This document shows, one piece after another, positions 34,879 through 43,645 of a DNA stretch of 64,000 nt. The notes beneath the pieces are model-generated. The model did not search any database, was not told the DNA's origin, and saw nothing but the letters and a program-made list of their open reading frames with translations. Source of the DNA: Dyadobacter pollutisoli (GTDB taxonomy: Bacteria; Bacteroidota; Bacteroidia; Cytophagales; Spirosomataceae); contig NZ_CP112998.1 in assembly GCF_026625565.1 (NCBI RefSeq), positions 2,544,501 to 2,608,500 of the forward strand, written 5' to 3'. Each line of letters starts with the position of its first letter. Within the stretch, counting starts at the first letter, position 1. The position numbers and the translations under genes are program-made.

Positions 34879-36273
34879 TCACAGTGAGCGGTAGGTTTCC
34901 TCCATTTCCTGCATGGCGATTTCAATGTCTTCTTTTGACGTTCGGTAATTGACAAAAGCCGCCCGAATGCACACGTTGCCCGCCAGCGTCGTGGGCGTCA
35001 TGAAAACTTTTCCACGTTTGTTCAATCGGTTCAAAAACTCGGCGTTTTTGCTTTGCTCAGTTTTCAATCTAAAACAAACCACATTGAGCCTTACCGGCGC
35101 AGTTAATTCAAGAAATGTACTTTCTGAGATCTGATCGGCTAATTCATTGGCCATTGCAATGCTATTTTCAACGATCGATTGAAATCCTTTTCTTCCGTAC
35201 GCGGTCAGGCTGAACCACGCGGGTAATGCGCGGAACCGGCGTGAGTTTTCGGGAAGGAAATTGAGATAGGAAAAATTGTCCGACGGATCGCCCAGATACG
35301 GGGCATTCGTATTTTGGAATGTCTTGATCTGCAAACGATCGTGTTCTTTTCGTACCAAAATCACAGCACTATCATAAGGTACATTCAACCATTTGTGGCA
35401 GTCGATCGCGATACTATCCGCCTGCTCCCATCCATTGAGCAAATGATGATGGCGCGGTGACGCAGCCGCGAATCCTCCGAAAGCAGCGTCAATATGCAGC
35501 CAGAAACCGTATTTCTTTTTCAAAGCCACAATTGCCTGAATGTCGTCAAAGTCAACGGTATTCACTGTTCCCGCACTGCAATTGACGATTACAGATTTCC
35601 CCTCGAAACTGATCAGTTTATCTTCAAGGTGTTGTATATCAATAGCTTCCCTACCCGGCAATGTCTTGATTTTTACCAAATTATTACTACCAAAACCAAG
35701 CATAGACAATGACTTGATGACGGAAGAATGAGGCGTGGCTCCCAAAACCACAATGTCGTTCGTCATTCCATCCCTGGAAATATCCCTGCCGATTTTCTGC
35801 CCTGCCCATTGCCTGCCCACGGCGAGACCTGTAAAATTCGACATCGTGGCACCCGTCACAAAACCTCCATTGAAATCCTGCGGCAGATAAACCAATTCAC
35901 ACAGCAACCTGATCGTCTCTTTTTCAATGGCTGCGGAAATGTCGCCAGCTCCTTCGACCGTCTGCGTATTTTGATCGTAAACTGCTGTTAGCCAATCCCC
36001 TGCAATTCCGGCCGGTGTTGCCCCTCCTGTCACAAATCCCCAGTACCGCGGCCCGGCGCCTGCTACCATTAGTTTTTCGTAATGATCTTTAAAAAAAGCG
36101 AGACTACCGGCTGTACCCAAGCCATTATCCGACAATGTACCCTTTTGCATTTCCTGGTCAAATGCATACGTAGGCCATTCATTCAGGTTATTCAGAAAAT
36201 CGATCCCTGTATTTTTCACCTCGCCCAATATCTCGTCGAAATTGGCGATATCATTTTTTAGTACTGTTTCCAT
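34879..36273 (-). CDS. PLP-dependent group II decarboxylase
   Basis: 464 residues of the aromatic-L-amino-acid/glutamate decarboxylase superfamily. The PLP lysine is in DCHKWLNVPYDSAV. Other motifs are GGFVTGATMSNFTGLAVGR, IVNCSAGTVNTVDFDDI and LHIDAAFGGFA. The substrate amino acid cannot be fixed by eye. The start codon follows directly on the stop of the DinB gene, with no spacer, so they are one transcript. A MocR-type PLP regulator is divergent from this unit. I infer that it regulates the unit. Confidence 0.9.
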   Translation of the reverse strand: METVLKNDIANFDEILGEVKNTGIDFLNNLNEWPTYAFDQEMQKGTLSDNGLGTAGSLAFFKDHYEKLMVAGAGPRYWGFVTGGATPAGIAGDWLTAVYDQNTQTVEGAGDISAAIEKETIRLLCELVYLPQDFNGGFVTGATMSNFTGLAVGRQWAGQKIGRDISRDGMTNDIVVLGATPHSSVIKSLSMLGFGSNNLVKIKTLPGREAIDIQHLEDKLISFEGKSVIVNCSAGTVNTVDFDDIQAIVALKKKYGFWLHIDAAFGGFAAASPRHHHLLNGWEQADSIAIDCHKWLNVPYDSAVILVRKEHDRLQIKTFQNTNAPYLGDPSDNFSYLNFLPENSRRFRALPAWFSLTAYGRKGFQSIVENSIAMANELADQISESTFLELTAPVRLNVVCFRLKTEQSKNAEFLNRLNKRGKVFMTPTTLAGNVCIRAAFVNYRTSKEDIEIAMQEMEETYRSL

Positions 36274-36738
36274 TTATTGATTAAAAACGGTCGATACCCA
36301 TCGTCTGTGGTAGTTGATTTGACCCAAGTGGTATGAAAAATGCGCAAGCAAATGTTGCAGAATAAGATTTACGCTTTGTTCGGTAAACATGTCCAAAACA
36401 CCTCTGGGATATTCAGCATGCATTGCTGTGTCATCCAATTTTTCCAAAGCCTGAGGAATGATTTCAAGTAGCAAATCAATCTGTTCCAATAAGCCGCTTT
36501 TGGAAAAAACCTTGTCAGCGAACTCTGCGTCACGATTTCTCACATACGCAACGCCTCCCAATGTGAGACCCACGTAGGTCCTGAGATTCCCGATCAAATG
36601 CTGACATAAGTTTCCGCCGGAATTGATGGTTCCTGGCAACGGTACCCAAAGTGATTCCTCGGAAGGATACTGTTCAATCTCAACCCGCAACCTTTTAAGA
36701 TCTCTGACAAACAATGTAAGGAAGGTCTCTTTATTCAT
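36274..36738 (-). CDS. DinB superfamily protein
   Basis: 154 residues of the DinB/DUF1572 four-helix bundle type, with putative metal histidines in LCQHLIGNLRTYVG and HLLAHFSYHLGQINYHRRW. Members are metal-dependent, thiol- or stress-linked enzymes, often of unknown substrate. It is the first gene of the leftward unit that includes the PLP decarboxylase, and is divergent from MocR. Direct repeats lie in the shared upstream region. Confidence 0.85.
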   Translation of the reverse strand: MNKETFLTLFVRDLKRLRVEIEQYPSEESLWVPLPGTINSGGNLCQHLIGNLRTYVGLTLGGVAYVRNRDAEFADKVFSKSGLLEQIDLLLEIIPQALEKLDDTAMHAEYPRGVLDMFTEQSVNLILQHLLAHFSYHLGQINYHRRWVSTVFNQ

Positions 36739-36802
36739 GGCTAATAGTCGTTAAACATTAATATTAATTCTTGCACAAAATTCTTGCTTCTAAATTTAAT
36801 AA

Positions 36803-36840
36803 AACAGATTCAGTTTTGTTATTTTAGAGCAGAACAGATT
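36803..36840. promoter_or_regulatory. Direct repeats AACAGATT, candidate MocR sites
   Basis: AACAGATT occurs at 36803-36810 and 36833-36840, exactly 30 bases apart, in the divergent region between the DinB gene and the MocR gene. MocR regulators are known to bind direct repeats spaced by whole helical turns. Confidence 0.5.
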
Positions 36841-36854
36841 TGCTAAATATAATT

Positions 36855-38306
36855 ATGATCAGGGACACATTGGTTGCGGAAGAGGATTTTCTATATTCCA
36901 GAATTGCGGAACGCCTCGAACTGCAGATCGAAAACAAGACATTGAAAGCTGGCGATAAACTGATGTCGCTCAGGGCGCTTAGCAGGGAACAAGGCATCAG
37001 CCTGAGTACTGCCTACAAAGCGTACGTGGAGCTTGAAAATAAAGGAATAGTGGAAGCCAGGCCAAAATCCGGGTATTTTGTGCGTTTTCCAAAGTCCCGA
37101 TATCCGAAAAGTCCCGATACTCCTACTGCCGCGCCGGTCATTCAGAAAACTAATGTCGATGATATGATCAGGACGGTTTACAAAACACTTACCAAAGAAG
37201 GAATGCTCCGTTTCTCCGTTTCGGCGCCCTCAATAGAACTGATCCCAGAAGCCAAACTGAACAAAGCAATGATGGAGGCGCTGCGAAAAAGTTCGTCCAG
37301 CTGCACACAGTACGAAGAAATTCAAGGGAATAGTGAACTCCGCAAGCAAATTGCACGGCAGACTTTTAACTGGAATGGCAACATTACCGAAGACCAGATC
37401 GTCACGACGCAGGGTTGTATGGAGGCACTGGTATTTTGTCTCAAAGCGGTAACGCAGCCCGGAGACACGGTGGCCATTGAAAGCCCAGTGTATTTTGGAA
37501 TTTTCAATCTATTAAAGATGCTGGGTTTAAAGGTCCTGGAAATCCCCTGCCACCCGGATAACGGCGCAGACATTGAATATCTTGAAAAAGCATTAGAAAC
37601 TGAGCCCGTCAAGGCGTGTTTATTTGTCCCCAACTTTTCAAATCCCGTGGGCGCGCTCATGCCCGAACATCGCAAAAAGTACCTGGTAGAAATGCTGGCA
37701 TCACGGCAGATCCCCTTGATCGAAGACGATATTTATGGTGAAATGTATTTTGGTAAAACAAGACCAAAGACTTGTAAAAGTTTTGATAAAAATGGCCTGG
37801 TGATGCTATGTTCCTCTGTTTCCAAGTCACTGGCGCCCGGGTACCGTGTGGGCTGGTGCATTCCTGGCAAGTTTATGGATAATGTATTGAGCAACAAGCT
37901 CACACAAACGGTTTCCGCCGCCACACCGACCCAGGCCGCTATCGCGCTTTTCTTTGAAACCGGCCGTTACGACCTCCATATGCGCAAGTTGCGTAAGGCC
38001 CTGCACACGCAATGCCTGCGTTACATGCAGGCGATTTCAGAATATTTTCCAGCGGACATTAAAGTCGCACGTCCTCAGGGCGGCTATGTTTTGTGGATCG
38101 AGCTCAATGCGGGTATCAATGCCTTTGACCTGTTTGAGAGTGCTATTAAAGAAGATATCAGCATTGCTCCCGGACAGATTTTCAGTACCGATGCCCGGTT
38201 TACCAATTACATTCGGATCAGTTTTGGCAAACCATTTGACAATGCTATCGACGCTGGTTTACGGCGATTGGGAGAACTAATTTCGCTGCAACAATATTGC
38301 AAGTAG
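36855..38306 (+). CDS. MocR-type regulator (GntR HTH + aminotransferase domain)
   Basis: 483 residues from MIRDTLVAEEDFLYSRIAER. The winged HTH is residues about 8-75 (LMSLRALSREQGISLSTAYK and VELENKGIVEARPKSGYFVR). The fold-I aminotransferase domain follows (about 100-480), with the PLP lysine in CSSVSKSLAPGYRVGW. Such proteins sense PLP or amino compounds and regulate a divergent gene. A TTG 15 bases upstream also fits the frame, but the ATG is preferred. Divergent from the DinB/decarboxylase unit. Confidence 0.92.
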   Translation: MIRDTLVAEEDFLYSRIAERLELQIENKTLKAGDKLMSLRALSREQGISLSTAYKAYVELENKGIVEARPKSGYFVRFPKSRYPKSPDTPTAAPVIQKTNVDDMIRTVYKTLTKEGMLRFSVSAPSIELIPEAKLNKAMMEALRKSSSSCTQYEEIQGNSELRKQIARQTFNWNGNITEDQIVTTQGCMEALVFCLKAVTQPGDTVAIESPVYFGIFNLLKMLGLKVLEIPCHPDNGADIEYLEKALETEPVKACLFVPNFSNPVGALMPEHRKKYLVEMLASRQIPLIEDDIYGEMYFGKTRPKTCKSFDKNGLVMLCSSVSKSLAPGYRVGWCIPGKFMDNVLSNKLTQTVSAATPTQAAIALFFETGRYDLHMRKLRKALHTQCLRYMQAISEYFPADIKVARPQGGYVLWIELNAGINAFDLFESAIKEDISIAPGQIFSTDARFTNYIRISFGKPFDNAIDAGLRRLGELISLQQYCK

Positions 38307-38347
38307 TTGATTTTCAGCACTTGAAACCCTGTTGCACGCTGTTTGGA

Positions 38348-38364
38348 AGTATCTTTGTGATACT
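38348..38364 (+). promoter_or_regulatory. Promoter box inside a palindrome upstream of the P-type ATPase
   Basis: AGTATC-TTTGT-GATACT (38348-38364) contains the -7 box TATCTTTG (38350-38357), 45 bases before the ATPase frame. The overlap suggests repression by a metal-responsive regulator; none is encoded next door. Confidence 0.5.
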
Positions 38365-38402
38365 ATTTTCAACCTGCCTGATTTAGAGACCAGTAGCGTT
38401 GA

Positions 38403-40445
38403 ATGATTCCATTACCATTTGATTCTCCTTACATGAAACTCGACGAAAAAAAAGATATTACACACAAACATGACGACGATTGTTGCTCCTCTGAACCTAA
38501 GGTTCGCACCAAAGTAGCTCCCCAACACAATCATCAGCACGATCATGATCACGACCACGGCGATCACGACCATAGCCACGAAGGAAATGCTGACACAAGT
38601 ATCCTGAAAAGTCGCTGGATGCTTTGGCTGAGCCTTTCTATCCTGGCCATTTTTCTGATCACCACATTTGTATTCAAAATAGAGGTGGACCGTACCCTGG
38701 AAATTGTTCTGATGGTCAGTGCGTATCTGCTGGCAGGGAACAAAACCATTGCGATCGCATTTCGCAGAGCACGCCGGGGCGATTTTTTCAATGAATTTAC
38801 ATTAATGACGATAGCAACTTTCGGCGCGTTCTTTATTGGGGAGTTCAGCGAGGGAGTTGCGGTAATGATATTTTACGAGATCGGCGAGCTTTTTCAGGAC
38901 CTGGCGGTGAGCCGCTCCAAGCGTTCCATTAAGGCATTACTGGATATCCGCCCGGAATCAGTCACTGTTATCCGTGATGGCCAGAACTTACAAGTCGCGC
39001 CCGGCGAAGTGCTTATAGGCGAACGAATTCTGGTGAAAGCAGGTGAAAAAGTTGCTCTCGACGGCGTACTGGCATCTTCTGCGGGCACATTCAACACTGC
39101 AGCTTTGACGGGCGAATCACGACCGGATGTAAAAATGCAAAATGAACCGGTCCTCGCCGGAATGATCAATACAGAGAAAACTGTTGAGATCGATGTTAAA
39201 GCATTATTCAAAGACTCCAAACTTTCCCGGATTCTCGAAATGGTACAGGAGGCCACCGCCCGAAAAGCCCCTACCCAGCTACTGATCAGCAGATTGGCCA
39301 AGATTTACACACCTATTGTTTTTCTCCTGGCTGTCCTGATTATCCTCGTCCCGTACTTTTTTGTCGCTGATTACAATTTCAATGAATGGCTTTACCGTGG
39401 AATGGTGTTCCTGGTGATCGCCTGCCCCTGTGCACTCACGATTTCGATTCCATTGGGTTACTTTGGAGGAATCGGCCTGGCTTCGCGAAATGGTATTCTG
39501 ATTAAAGGCGCTAATTTTCTGGACGTGATCACGAAGGTAAATGTAGTAGTGTCTGATAAGACCGGCACATTGACAAAAGGGGTTTTCAAAGTTCAAAAAG
39601 TTGAAACAGAACTTGATAAGAATCATTTTTTGACTCAAATCGCATCTCTCGAAAGCTACTCCACCCATCCGGTTGCCAAAGCAGTTGTTGAATATGCAAA
39701 GGAATTAACACTGGAAAAACCAATTGATGTTGAAGAAATATCCGGACACGGCCTGAAAGGAAAAGTGGCTGAAAATACATTGCTCGCAGGAAACCTCAAA
39801 CTCCTTGATAAATTCAATGTATCCTATCCTCAGGAAGTGACGGAGGTAAAGGAAACCATTGTAGCACTGGCACTTAACGGAACATACGCAGGATATGTGG
39901 TCATTGCTGACGAGATAAAAACCGATGCTGCTCAAACGGTAGCAGAGTTAAAAAAATTGGGCATTCAGACGGTCATGCTATCCGGCGATAAGGAAGCCGT
40001 GGTTTCCCATGTGGCCCGCCAGTTGCAGATAGACCAGAGTTTTGGAAATCTGTTACCTGAGGAAAAGGTGAATATCGTTCAAAAGTTAAAAGACGAAGGT
40101 AAAATGGTTGCTTTCGCCGGCGACGGCGTGAACGACGCCCCTGTCATTGCGCTGGCCGACGTGGGTATCGCGATGGGTGCGCTAGGTTCAGACGCTACGA
40201 TTGAGACCGCCGATATTGTCATTCAAAATGACCAGCCATTCAAAATTGTATCTGCCATTAAAGTCGGCAAAATTACCAAAGCGGTTGTATATCAGAACAT
40301 TTCCCTCGCTATGGGTGTAAAAGTACTGGTGATGTTGCTGGGAGCTGGTGGAGTAGCGACACTTTGGGAAGCTGTTTTCGCGGATGTTGGTGTTGCTTTG
40401 CTTGCCATTTTGAATGCATATAGAATCCAGGGCAAACAAATTTAG
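38403..40445 (+). CDS. Heavy-metal translocating P1B-type ATPase
   Basis: 680 residues. The N-terminus lacks a CxxC metal domain but has a His/Asp-rich segment (HNHQHDHDHDHGDHDHSHEG, about residues 42-61) and CCSSE, which suits Zn/Cd/Co binding. The TM6 metal motif is CPCALT, the phosphorylation site is DKTGTLTKG, the HP motif is in YSTHPVAKA and the hinge is GDGVNDAPVIA. It exports Zn2+/Cd2+/Pb2+ or Co2+; the exact ion is inferred from the CPC and His-rich features. An internal ATG at 38433 (MKLDEKKDI) is an alternative start. It carries its own promoter-palindrome. Confidence 0.93.
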   Translation: MIPLPFDSPYMKLDEKKDITHKHDDDCCSSEPKVRTKVAPQHNHQHDHDHDHGDHDHSHEGNADTSILKSRWMLWLSLSILAIFLITTFVFKIEVDRTLEIVLMVSAYLLAGNKTIAIAFRRARRGDFFNEFTLMTIATFGAFFIGEFSEGVAVMIFYEIGELFQDLAVSRSKRSIKALLDIRPESVTVIRDGQNLQVAPGEVLIGERILVKAGEKVALDGVLASSAGTFNTAALTGESRPDVKMQNEPVLAGMINTEKTVEIDVKALFKDSKLSRILEMVQEATARKAPTQLLISRLAKIYTPIVFLLAVLIILVPYFFVADYNFNEWLYRGMVFLVIACPCALTISIPLGYFGGIGLASRNGILIKGANFLDVITKVNVVVSDKTGTLTKGVFKVQKVETELDKNHFLTQIASLESYSTHPVAKAVVEYAKELTLEKPIDVEEISGHGLKGKVAENTLLAGNLKLLDKFNVSYPQEVTEVKETIVALALNGTYAGYVVIADEIKTDAAQTVAELKKLGIQTVMLSGDKEAVVSHVARQLQIDQSFGNLLPEEKVNIVQKLKDEGKMVAFAGDGVNDAPVIALADVGIAMGALGSDATIETADIVIQNDQPFKIVSAIKVGKITKAVVYQNISLAMGVKVLVMLLGAGGVATLWEAVFADVGVALLAILNAYRIQGKQI

Positions 40446-40490
40446 TACTGCCGTCTAATTTGAACATATTAAGCATTAATCATCAAGCAA

Positions 40491-41033
40491 ATGGGCAAAA
40501 AACTGGAATTGATCACGCAAGAGTTACAAACTTTCATAGAGGCTCAGAAAATATTTTTTGTAGCCACTGCTATGAGAGAAGGTACGGTTAACCTGTCTCC
40601 CAAAGGAATGGATTCCTTCCGCATATTGGGTCCGAACAGAGTAATGTGGCTCAATTTAACGGGAAGCGGCAATGAAACTGCGACACATTTACTTGAAAGC
40701 GACCGCATTACTGTCATGTTTTGCGCATTTGAAGGTAAGCCTTTGATTCTAAGGCTTTACGGTACGGCCAAAACATATCATCAGAGAGACGCTGAATGGG
40801 ATGAATACATTTCGCTTTTCCCAAATCTGGAAGGAGCCAGACAACTTATTGACATACAAGTAAATATTGTTCAAACATCATGTGGTATGGCTGTTCCTTT
40901 TATGGATTACAACCGGGAACGGGAAGAATTGAATACGTGGGCGAAAAAGAAAGGGGTAGAAGGAATAACAGAATACTGGCAGCAAAAGAATACGAAAAGC
41001 TTTGACGGGTTTGAAACCGGAATATTCAACTGA
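40491..41033 (+). CDS. Pyridoxamine 5'-phosphate oxidase-like protein
   Basis: 180 residues of the flavin-binding split-barrel (PNPOx-like) fold, with blocks FFVATAMREGTVNLSPKGMD, RVMWLNLTGSGNETATHL and GKPLILRLYGTAKTYHQRD. Members bind FMN, F420 or heme, and most are of unknown substrate. It starts 45 bases after the ATPase stop on the same strand and may be co-transcribed. It lacks the residues that would name it as true PdxH. Confidence 0.85.
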   Translation: MGKKLELITQELQTFIEAQKIFFVATAMREGTVNLSPKGMDSFRILGPNRVMWLNLTGSGNETATHLLESDRITVMFCAFEGKPLILRLYGTAKTYHQRDAEWDEYISLFPNLEGARQLIDIQVNIVQTSCGMAVPFMDYNREREELNTWAKKKGVEGITEYWQQKNTKSFDGFETGIFN

Positions 41034-41139
41034 TTTGTCCAGTTGAAGGCGGTAGATAAAAATGTGTTCAAACAGTAACTATCCGTCGGGTTTTTCTTTA
41101 TTAATTTCAAAATTAGGAAATCACTAAAACCACGATACG

Positions 41140-41499
41140 ATGTCCAGAACCGCATTATTATCCTCGGAACAACTCCATGAAGAGTTGGTTGAGAACAACG
41201 AAAACCAGAATGTCGGCGATGTTTTACTATTTGAAAACGACAAAGTAAAAGTTTGGCACATATGTCTTCAGCCCGGCGAAAGAATTCACTATCACCGTCA
41301 TAACTACGACTATTTCTGGACAGTTTTACAGGACGGCCAGGGTGTTTCCAACCAGGAGGATGGTAGCCAGGTAAGTTTCACATTCAAAAAAGGACAGACC
41401 TCTTTCCAAAATATCATTGAAAACGGCAGCTCCATTCATGACCTGCAGAATACCGGCACCAACGTCCTGGAATTCATCACAACCGAACTAAAATACTAG
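41140..41499 (+). CDS. Cupin domain protein
   Basis: 119 residues. The cupin motif 1 reads GERIHYHRHNYDYFWTVLQDG with metal-ligand histidines; motif 2 is weaker (SSIHDLQNTGTNVLEFI). It is a small single-domain, beta-barrel metal-binding protein of unknown catalytic role. It is convergent with two small unknown genes that read leftward. Confidence 0.85.
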   Translation: MSRTALLSSEQLHEELVENNENQNVGDVLLFENDKVKVWHICLQPGERIHYHRHNYDYFWTVLQDGQGVSNQEDGSQVSFTFKKGQTSFQNIIENGSSIHDLQNTGTNVLEFITTELKY

Positions 41500-41504
41500 C
41501 CTGT

Positions 41505-41566
41505 GTTACTCCTGGTGCATAAACTTGATCACACCGCAGATCGCAGCCAGCACCAGGAGTAGTAAC
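41505..41566. repeat. Inverted repeat between convergent genes
   Basis: GTTACTCCTGGTGC (41505-41518) is the complement of GCACCAGGAGT(AGT)AAC (41550-41566) apart from a 3-base insertion. It overlaps the 3' end of the 46-residue gene and follows the cupin stop by about six bases, so it may act as a terminator for the latter. Confidence 0.4.
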
Positions 41567-41646
41567 AACACGTTTCCGAATGTTTCAATAAAGCGCACAG
41601 CCCCGTCACCTGTCAGGAACAGTGCCATTGTTGTAAAATAACCCAT
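41506..41646 (-). CDS. Small single-TM protein
   Basis: 46 residues from MGYFTTMALFLTGDGAVRF, then one TM helix (GNVLLLLLVLAAICGVIKFM). The start is one base after the stop of the upstream 92-residue gene (TAG-G-ATG), so the two are coupled. A longer frame to 41721 runs into that gene and is not favoured. No family known; possibly a small membrane partner of the upstream protein. Confidence 0.55.
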   Translation of the reverse strand: MGYFTTMALFLTGDGAVRFIETFGNVLLLLLVLAAICGVIKFMHQE

Positions 41647-41647
41647 C

Positions 41648-41926
41648 CTATACGATGGGTGTGAATGGAATCCCTGCTGCTTTCTCCAATGCAATGGTAA
41701 CCCGCTCGATGCGGTCCACATTTCCCCGGCTGCTGTCCGAAACGGCCTGCGCGACGGAAGTCAGATAATCTCCACCAAGCTTGGTGTTGAAGAATGGATC
41801 ACGGGACGCTAGAACGCCCCGCCAGTTTTTTCCAACAATGTTTCTTGATTTGATAAAGCGTATTAAAAGACGTTCCTTAATGGACAAACCCCCATATTCG
41901 GACACTCTGGCGTGCAGCTCTTCCAT
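41648..41926 (-). CDS. Unknown small protein divergent from an XRE regulator
   Basis: 92 residues from MEELHARVSEYGGLSIKERL; the frame extends 20 codons upstream to 41986, into the promoter region. Mostly helical, with a basic segment (RFIKSRNIVGKNWRGVLASR) and a helical tail. No domain recognised, no signal or TM helix. It pairs with the 46-residue TM gene downstream, and both are divergent from the XRE regulator, which may control them. Confidence 0.6.
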   Translation of the reverse strand: MEELHARVSEYGGLSIKERLLIRFIKSRNIVGKNWRGVLASRDPFFNTKLGGDYLTSVAQAVSDSSRGNVDRIERVTIALEKAAGIPFTPIV

Positions 41927-42012
41927 AGATTTAGTTTGTGTGTGTAAATTTTGTAATTTGCGTATTACGATAACTGATATATACAAAAGTACATTTTTAT
42001 ATAATCAATGTC

Positions 42013-42028
42013 AAGTATTTTTATACTT
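42013..42028. promoter_or_regulatory. Operator palindrome for the XRE regulator
   Basis: Perfect palindrome arms AAGTAT and ATACTT around TTTT, 12 bases before the regulator start at 42041 and within the divergent promoter region. The XRE family commonly binds such short palindromes. Confidence 0.5.
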
Positions 42029-42040
42029 AATACAAAATTA

Positions 42041-42391
42041 ATGACTACGGGAGAGCGGTTAAAACAGTGCCGGGAACTAATGAGATTCAGTCAGGAGCGT
42101 GTAGCACTGCATATGGACAAGGCCGGACGGGCAACGATATCAAATTGGGAAAATGACAAAAATGAGCCCAGCCTCACTGAACTCAAAAGACTAGCTGCGT
42201 TTCTGAACACCACTGTTGCATACCTGATGGGAGAAGCGCCTCAGTTTCAGGAACCAAGGGAGAATTATGTGATGGTCAAAAAAGACGACTTGATCGAGCT
42301 TCAGAAAAAAGCGCTCGAACACGAAGCAGAGAAAAACAAAGAGCTGCTGGAAAAGCTGGAAGTTGAAAAAACAAAAAAGCCGGAAGAGTAA
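42041..42391 (+). CDS. XRE family helix-turn-helix regulator
   Basis: 116 residues from MTTGERLKQCRELMRFSQER. The Cro/C1-type HTH occupies residues 4-60 (FSQERVALHMDKAGRATISNWENDK). A C-terminal coiled coil follows (about residues 82-112, KKDDLIELQKKALEHEAEKN), which probably dimerises it. The frame runs 11 codons further upstream, but that part covers the operator palindrome, so the later start is favoured. Divergent from two unknown small genes. Confidence 0.85.
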   Translation: MTTGERLKQCRELMRFSQERVALHMDKAGRATISNWENDKNEPSLTELKRLAAFLNTTVAYLMGEAPQFQEPRENYVMVKKDDLIELQKKALEHEAEKNKELLEKLEVEKTKKPEE

Positions 42392-42396
42392 AACTG

Positions 42397-43617
42397 CTAG
42401 GTTCTTCCCAAATGTACTTTGTTTTGGAATAGTGCCTTGAAACCAATGGCACAGGCAAAACTGAGGATCACCAGCAGTATCCAGAGTGTATTATAGCCCC
42501 ACTCGGCCGCGATAAGCCCACCAGCGGCCGGTCCGAAAATCTGCGCGCCAGACTGCGAAACTGAATAAGCAGCTGAATATTTGCCCCTGTTTTCTTCCGA
42601 AGAACGGCTCATTACAAACGTGCTGATATAGGGCAGCGCGAGCATTTCGCCAGTGGTAAACAACAGTACCGCAGCACCGGCCAGCAAAATGGGTGCCGCC
42701 GCGGGTATCAGCAACATTATGAATGCAAAACCACTGAAGACGGTGCCCGCTATAATATAGAAAAAGTCTGGTCTGCGGTCACGGAGATTTTGGATCAGCA
42801 CCATTTCGAATAGTGCGATCACGATCCCGTTCATTCCCAGCAAAATCCCGATCGTAGATTCGCCAATATGCATTTGTTCTTTCCAATAAACAGGTACCAG
42901 CCTGAAAAGCAGCGAGAAACAAATCATATACATGGATACCATCAATAAAAACCGGACGAAAAATGCGTCGCGCCATGGAGATTGCGTGCCGGTATGCTCC
43001 TGTGTAACTTCAATGATTTCGCGGTTAACTTTCCGTTTTGGCAACATCACAAGTATCAAAAGTCCAGCCAAAACGTAAACGACACCGTCCACCCAAAACA
43101 ATAAATGGTAGTTAATAGCGGCCAGAATCCCTCCTACCGACGTCCCAAAACCAAATCCAATGTTCATAGCCAGCCTGTTGAGCGCGTAGGAACGCGTCAG
43201 GTTTTCACGTTTTGAATATGCCGCAATGGCCGTAATATTGGCCGGCTTGAAGGCTTCCACGAAAAAGCTTAGCACAATGATCAGGAAACAAAGTACTGTA
43301 AAATTGGACACCAGGCTAAAAAGAACAAAGAATACCCCGCTTAGTACCAGGCTCAACATTTGTACTGGGCGAAAACCCCATTTGTCCGTCAGGTAGCCGC
43401 CTGCCATAGCACCCAACACCGAACCTACACCGAATAATGTGATGATCAGACCCGCGTCGGCAATGCTACGATGTAGGTTTTGAGTAATATACATACTCAT
43501 AAAAGGCACCGCCATATACCCGCAACGATTGATGAGAATGACAATGCTCAAAAGCCAGGTTTCCCTGCTCAGTCCACTAAATGAAACCTTGTAACTATCA
43601 ATTATTTTTCGAACCAT
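42397..43617 (-). CDS. MFS transporter
   Basis: 406 residues, about 12 TM helices. Loop 2-3 motif GGYLTDKWGFRPVQ, with the first TM near residues 20-42 (LLSIVILINRCGYMAVPFMS). It resembles multidrug or metabolite exporters but the substrate is not readable. Its start lies 28 bases after the stop of the MocR regulator gene on the same strand, so they could share a transcript. Convergent with the XRE gene with a gap of five bases. Confidence 0.87.
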   Translation of the reverse strand: MVRKIIDSYKVSFSGLSRETWLLSIVILINRCGYMAVPFMSMYITQNLHRSIADAGLIITLFGVGSVLGAMAGGYLTDKWGFRPVQMLSLVLSGVFFVLFSLVSNFTVLCFLIIVLSFFVEAFKPANITAIAAYSKRENLTRSYALNRLAMNIGFGFGTSVGGILAAINYHLLFWVDGVVYVLAGLLILVMLPKRKVNREIIEVTQEHTGTQSPWRDAFFVRFLLMVSMYMICFSLLFRLVPVYWKEQMHIGESTIGILLGMNGIVIALFEMVLIQNLRDRRPDFFYIIAGTVFSGFAFIMLLIPAAAPILLAGAAVLLFTTGEMLALPYISTFVMSRSSEENRGKYSAAYSVSQSGAQIFGPAAGGLIAAEWGYNTLWILLVILSFACAIGFKALFQNKVHLGRT

Positions 43618-43645
43618 TGTTTAAATACTTTTGACAAAGTCTCAT

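Noticed and set aside
41506..42391. Prophage remnant around the XRE regulator
   Set aside because: No integrase, structural or lysis gene and no attachment repeats nearby.
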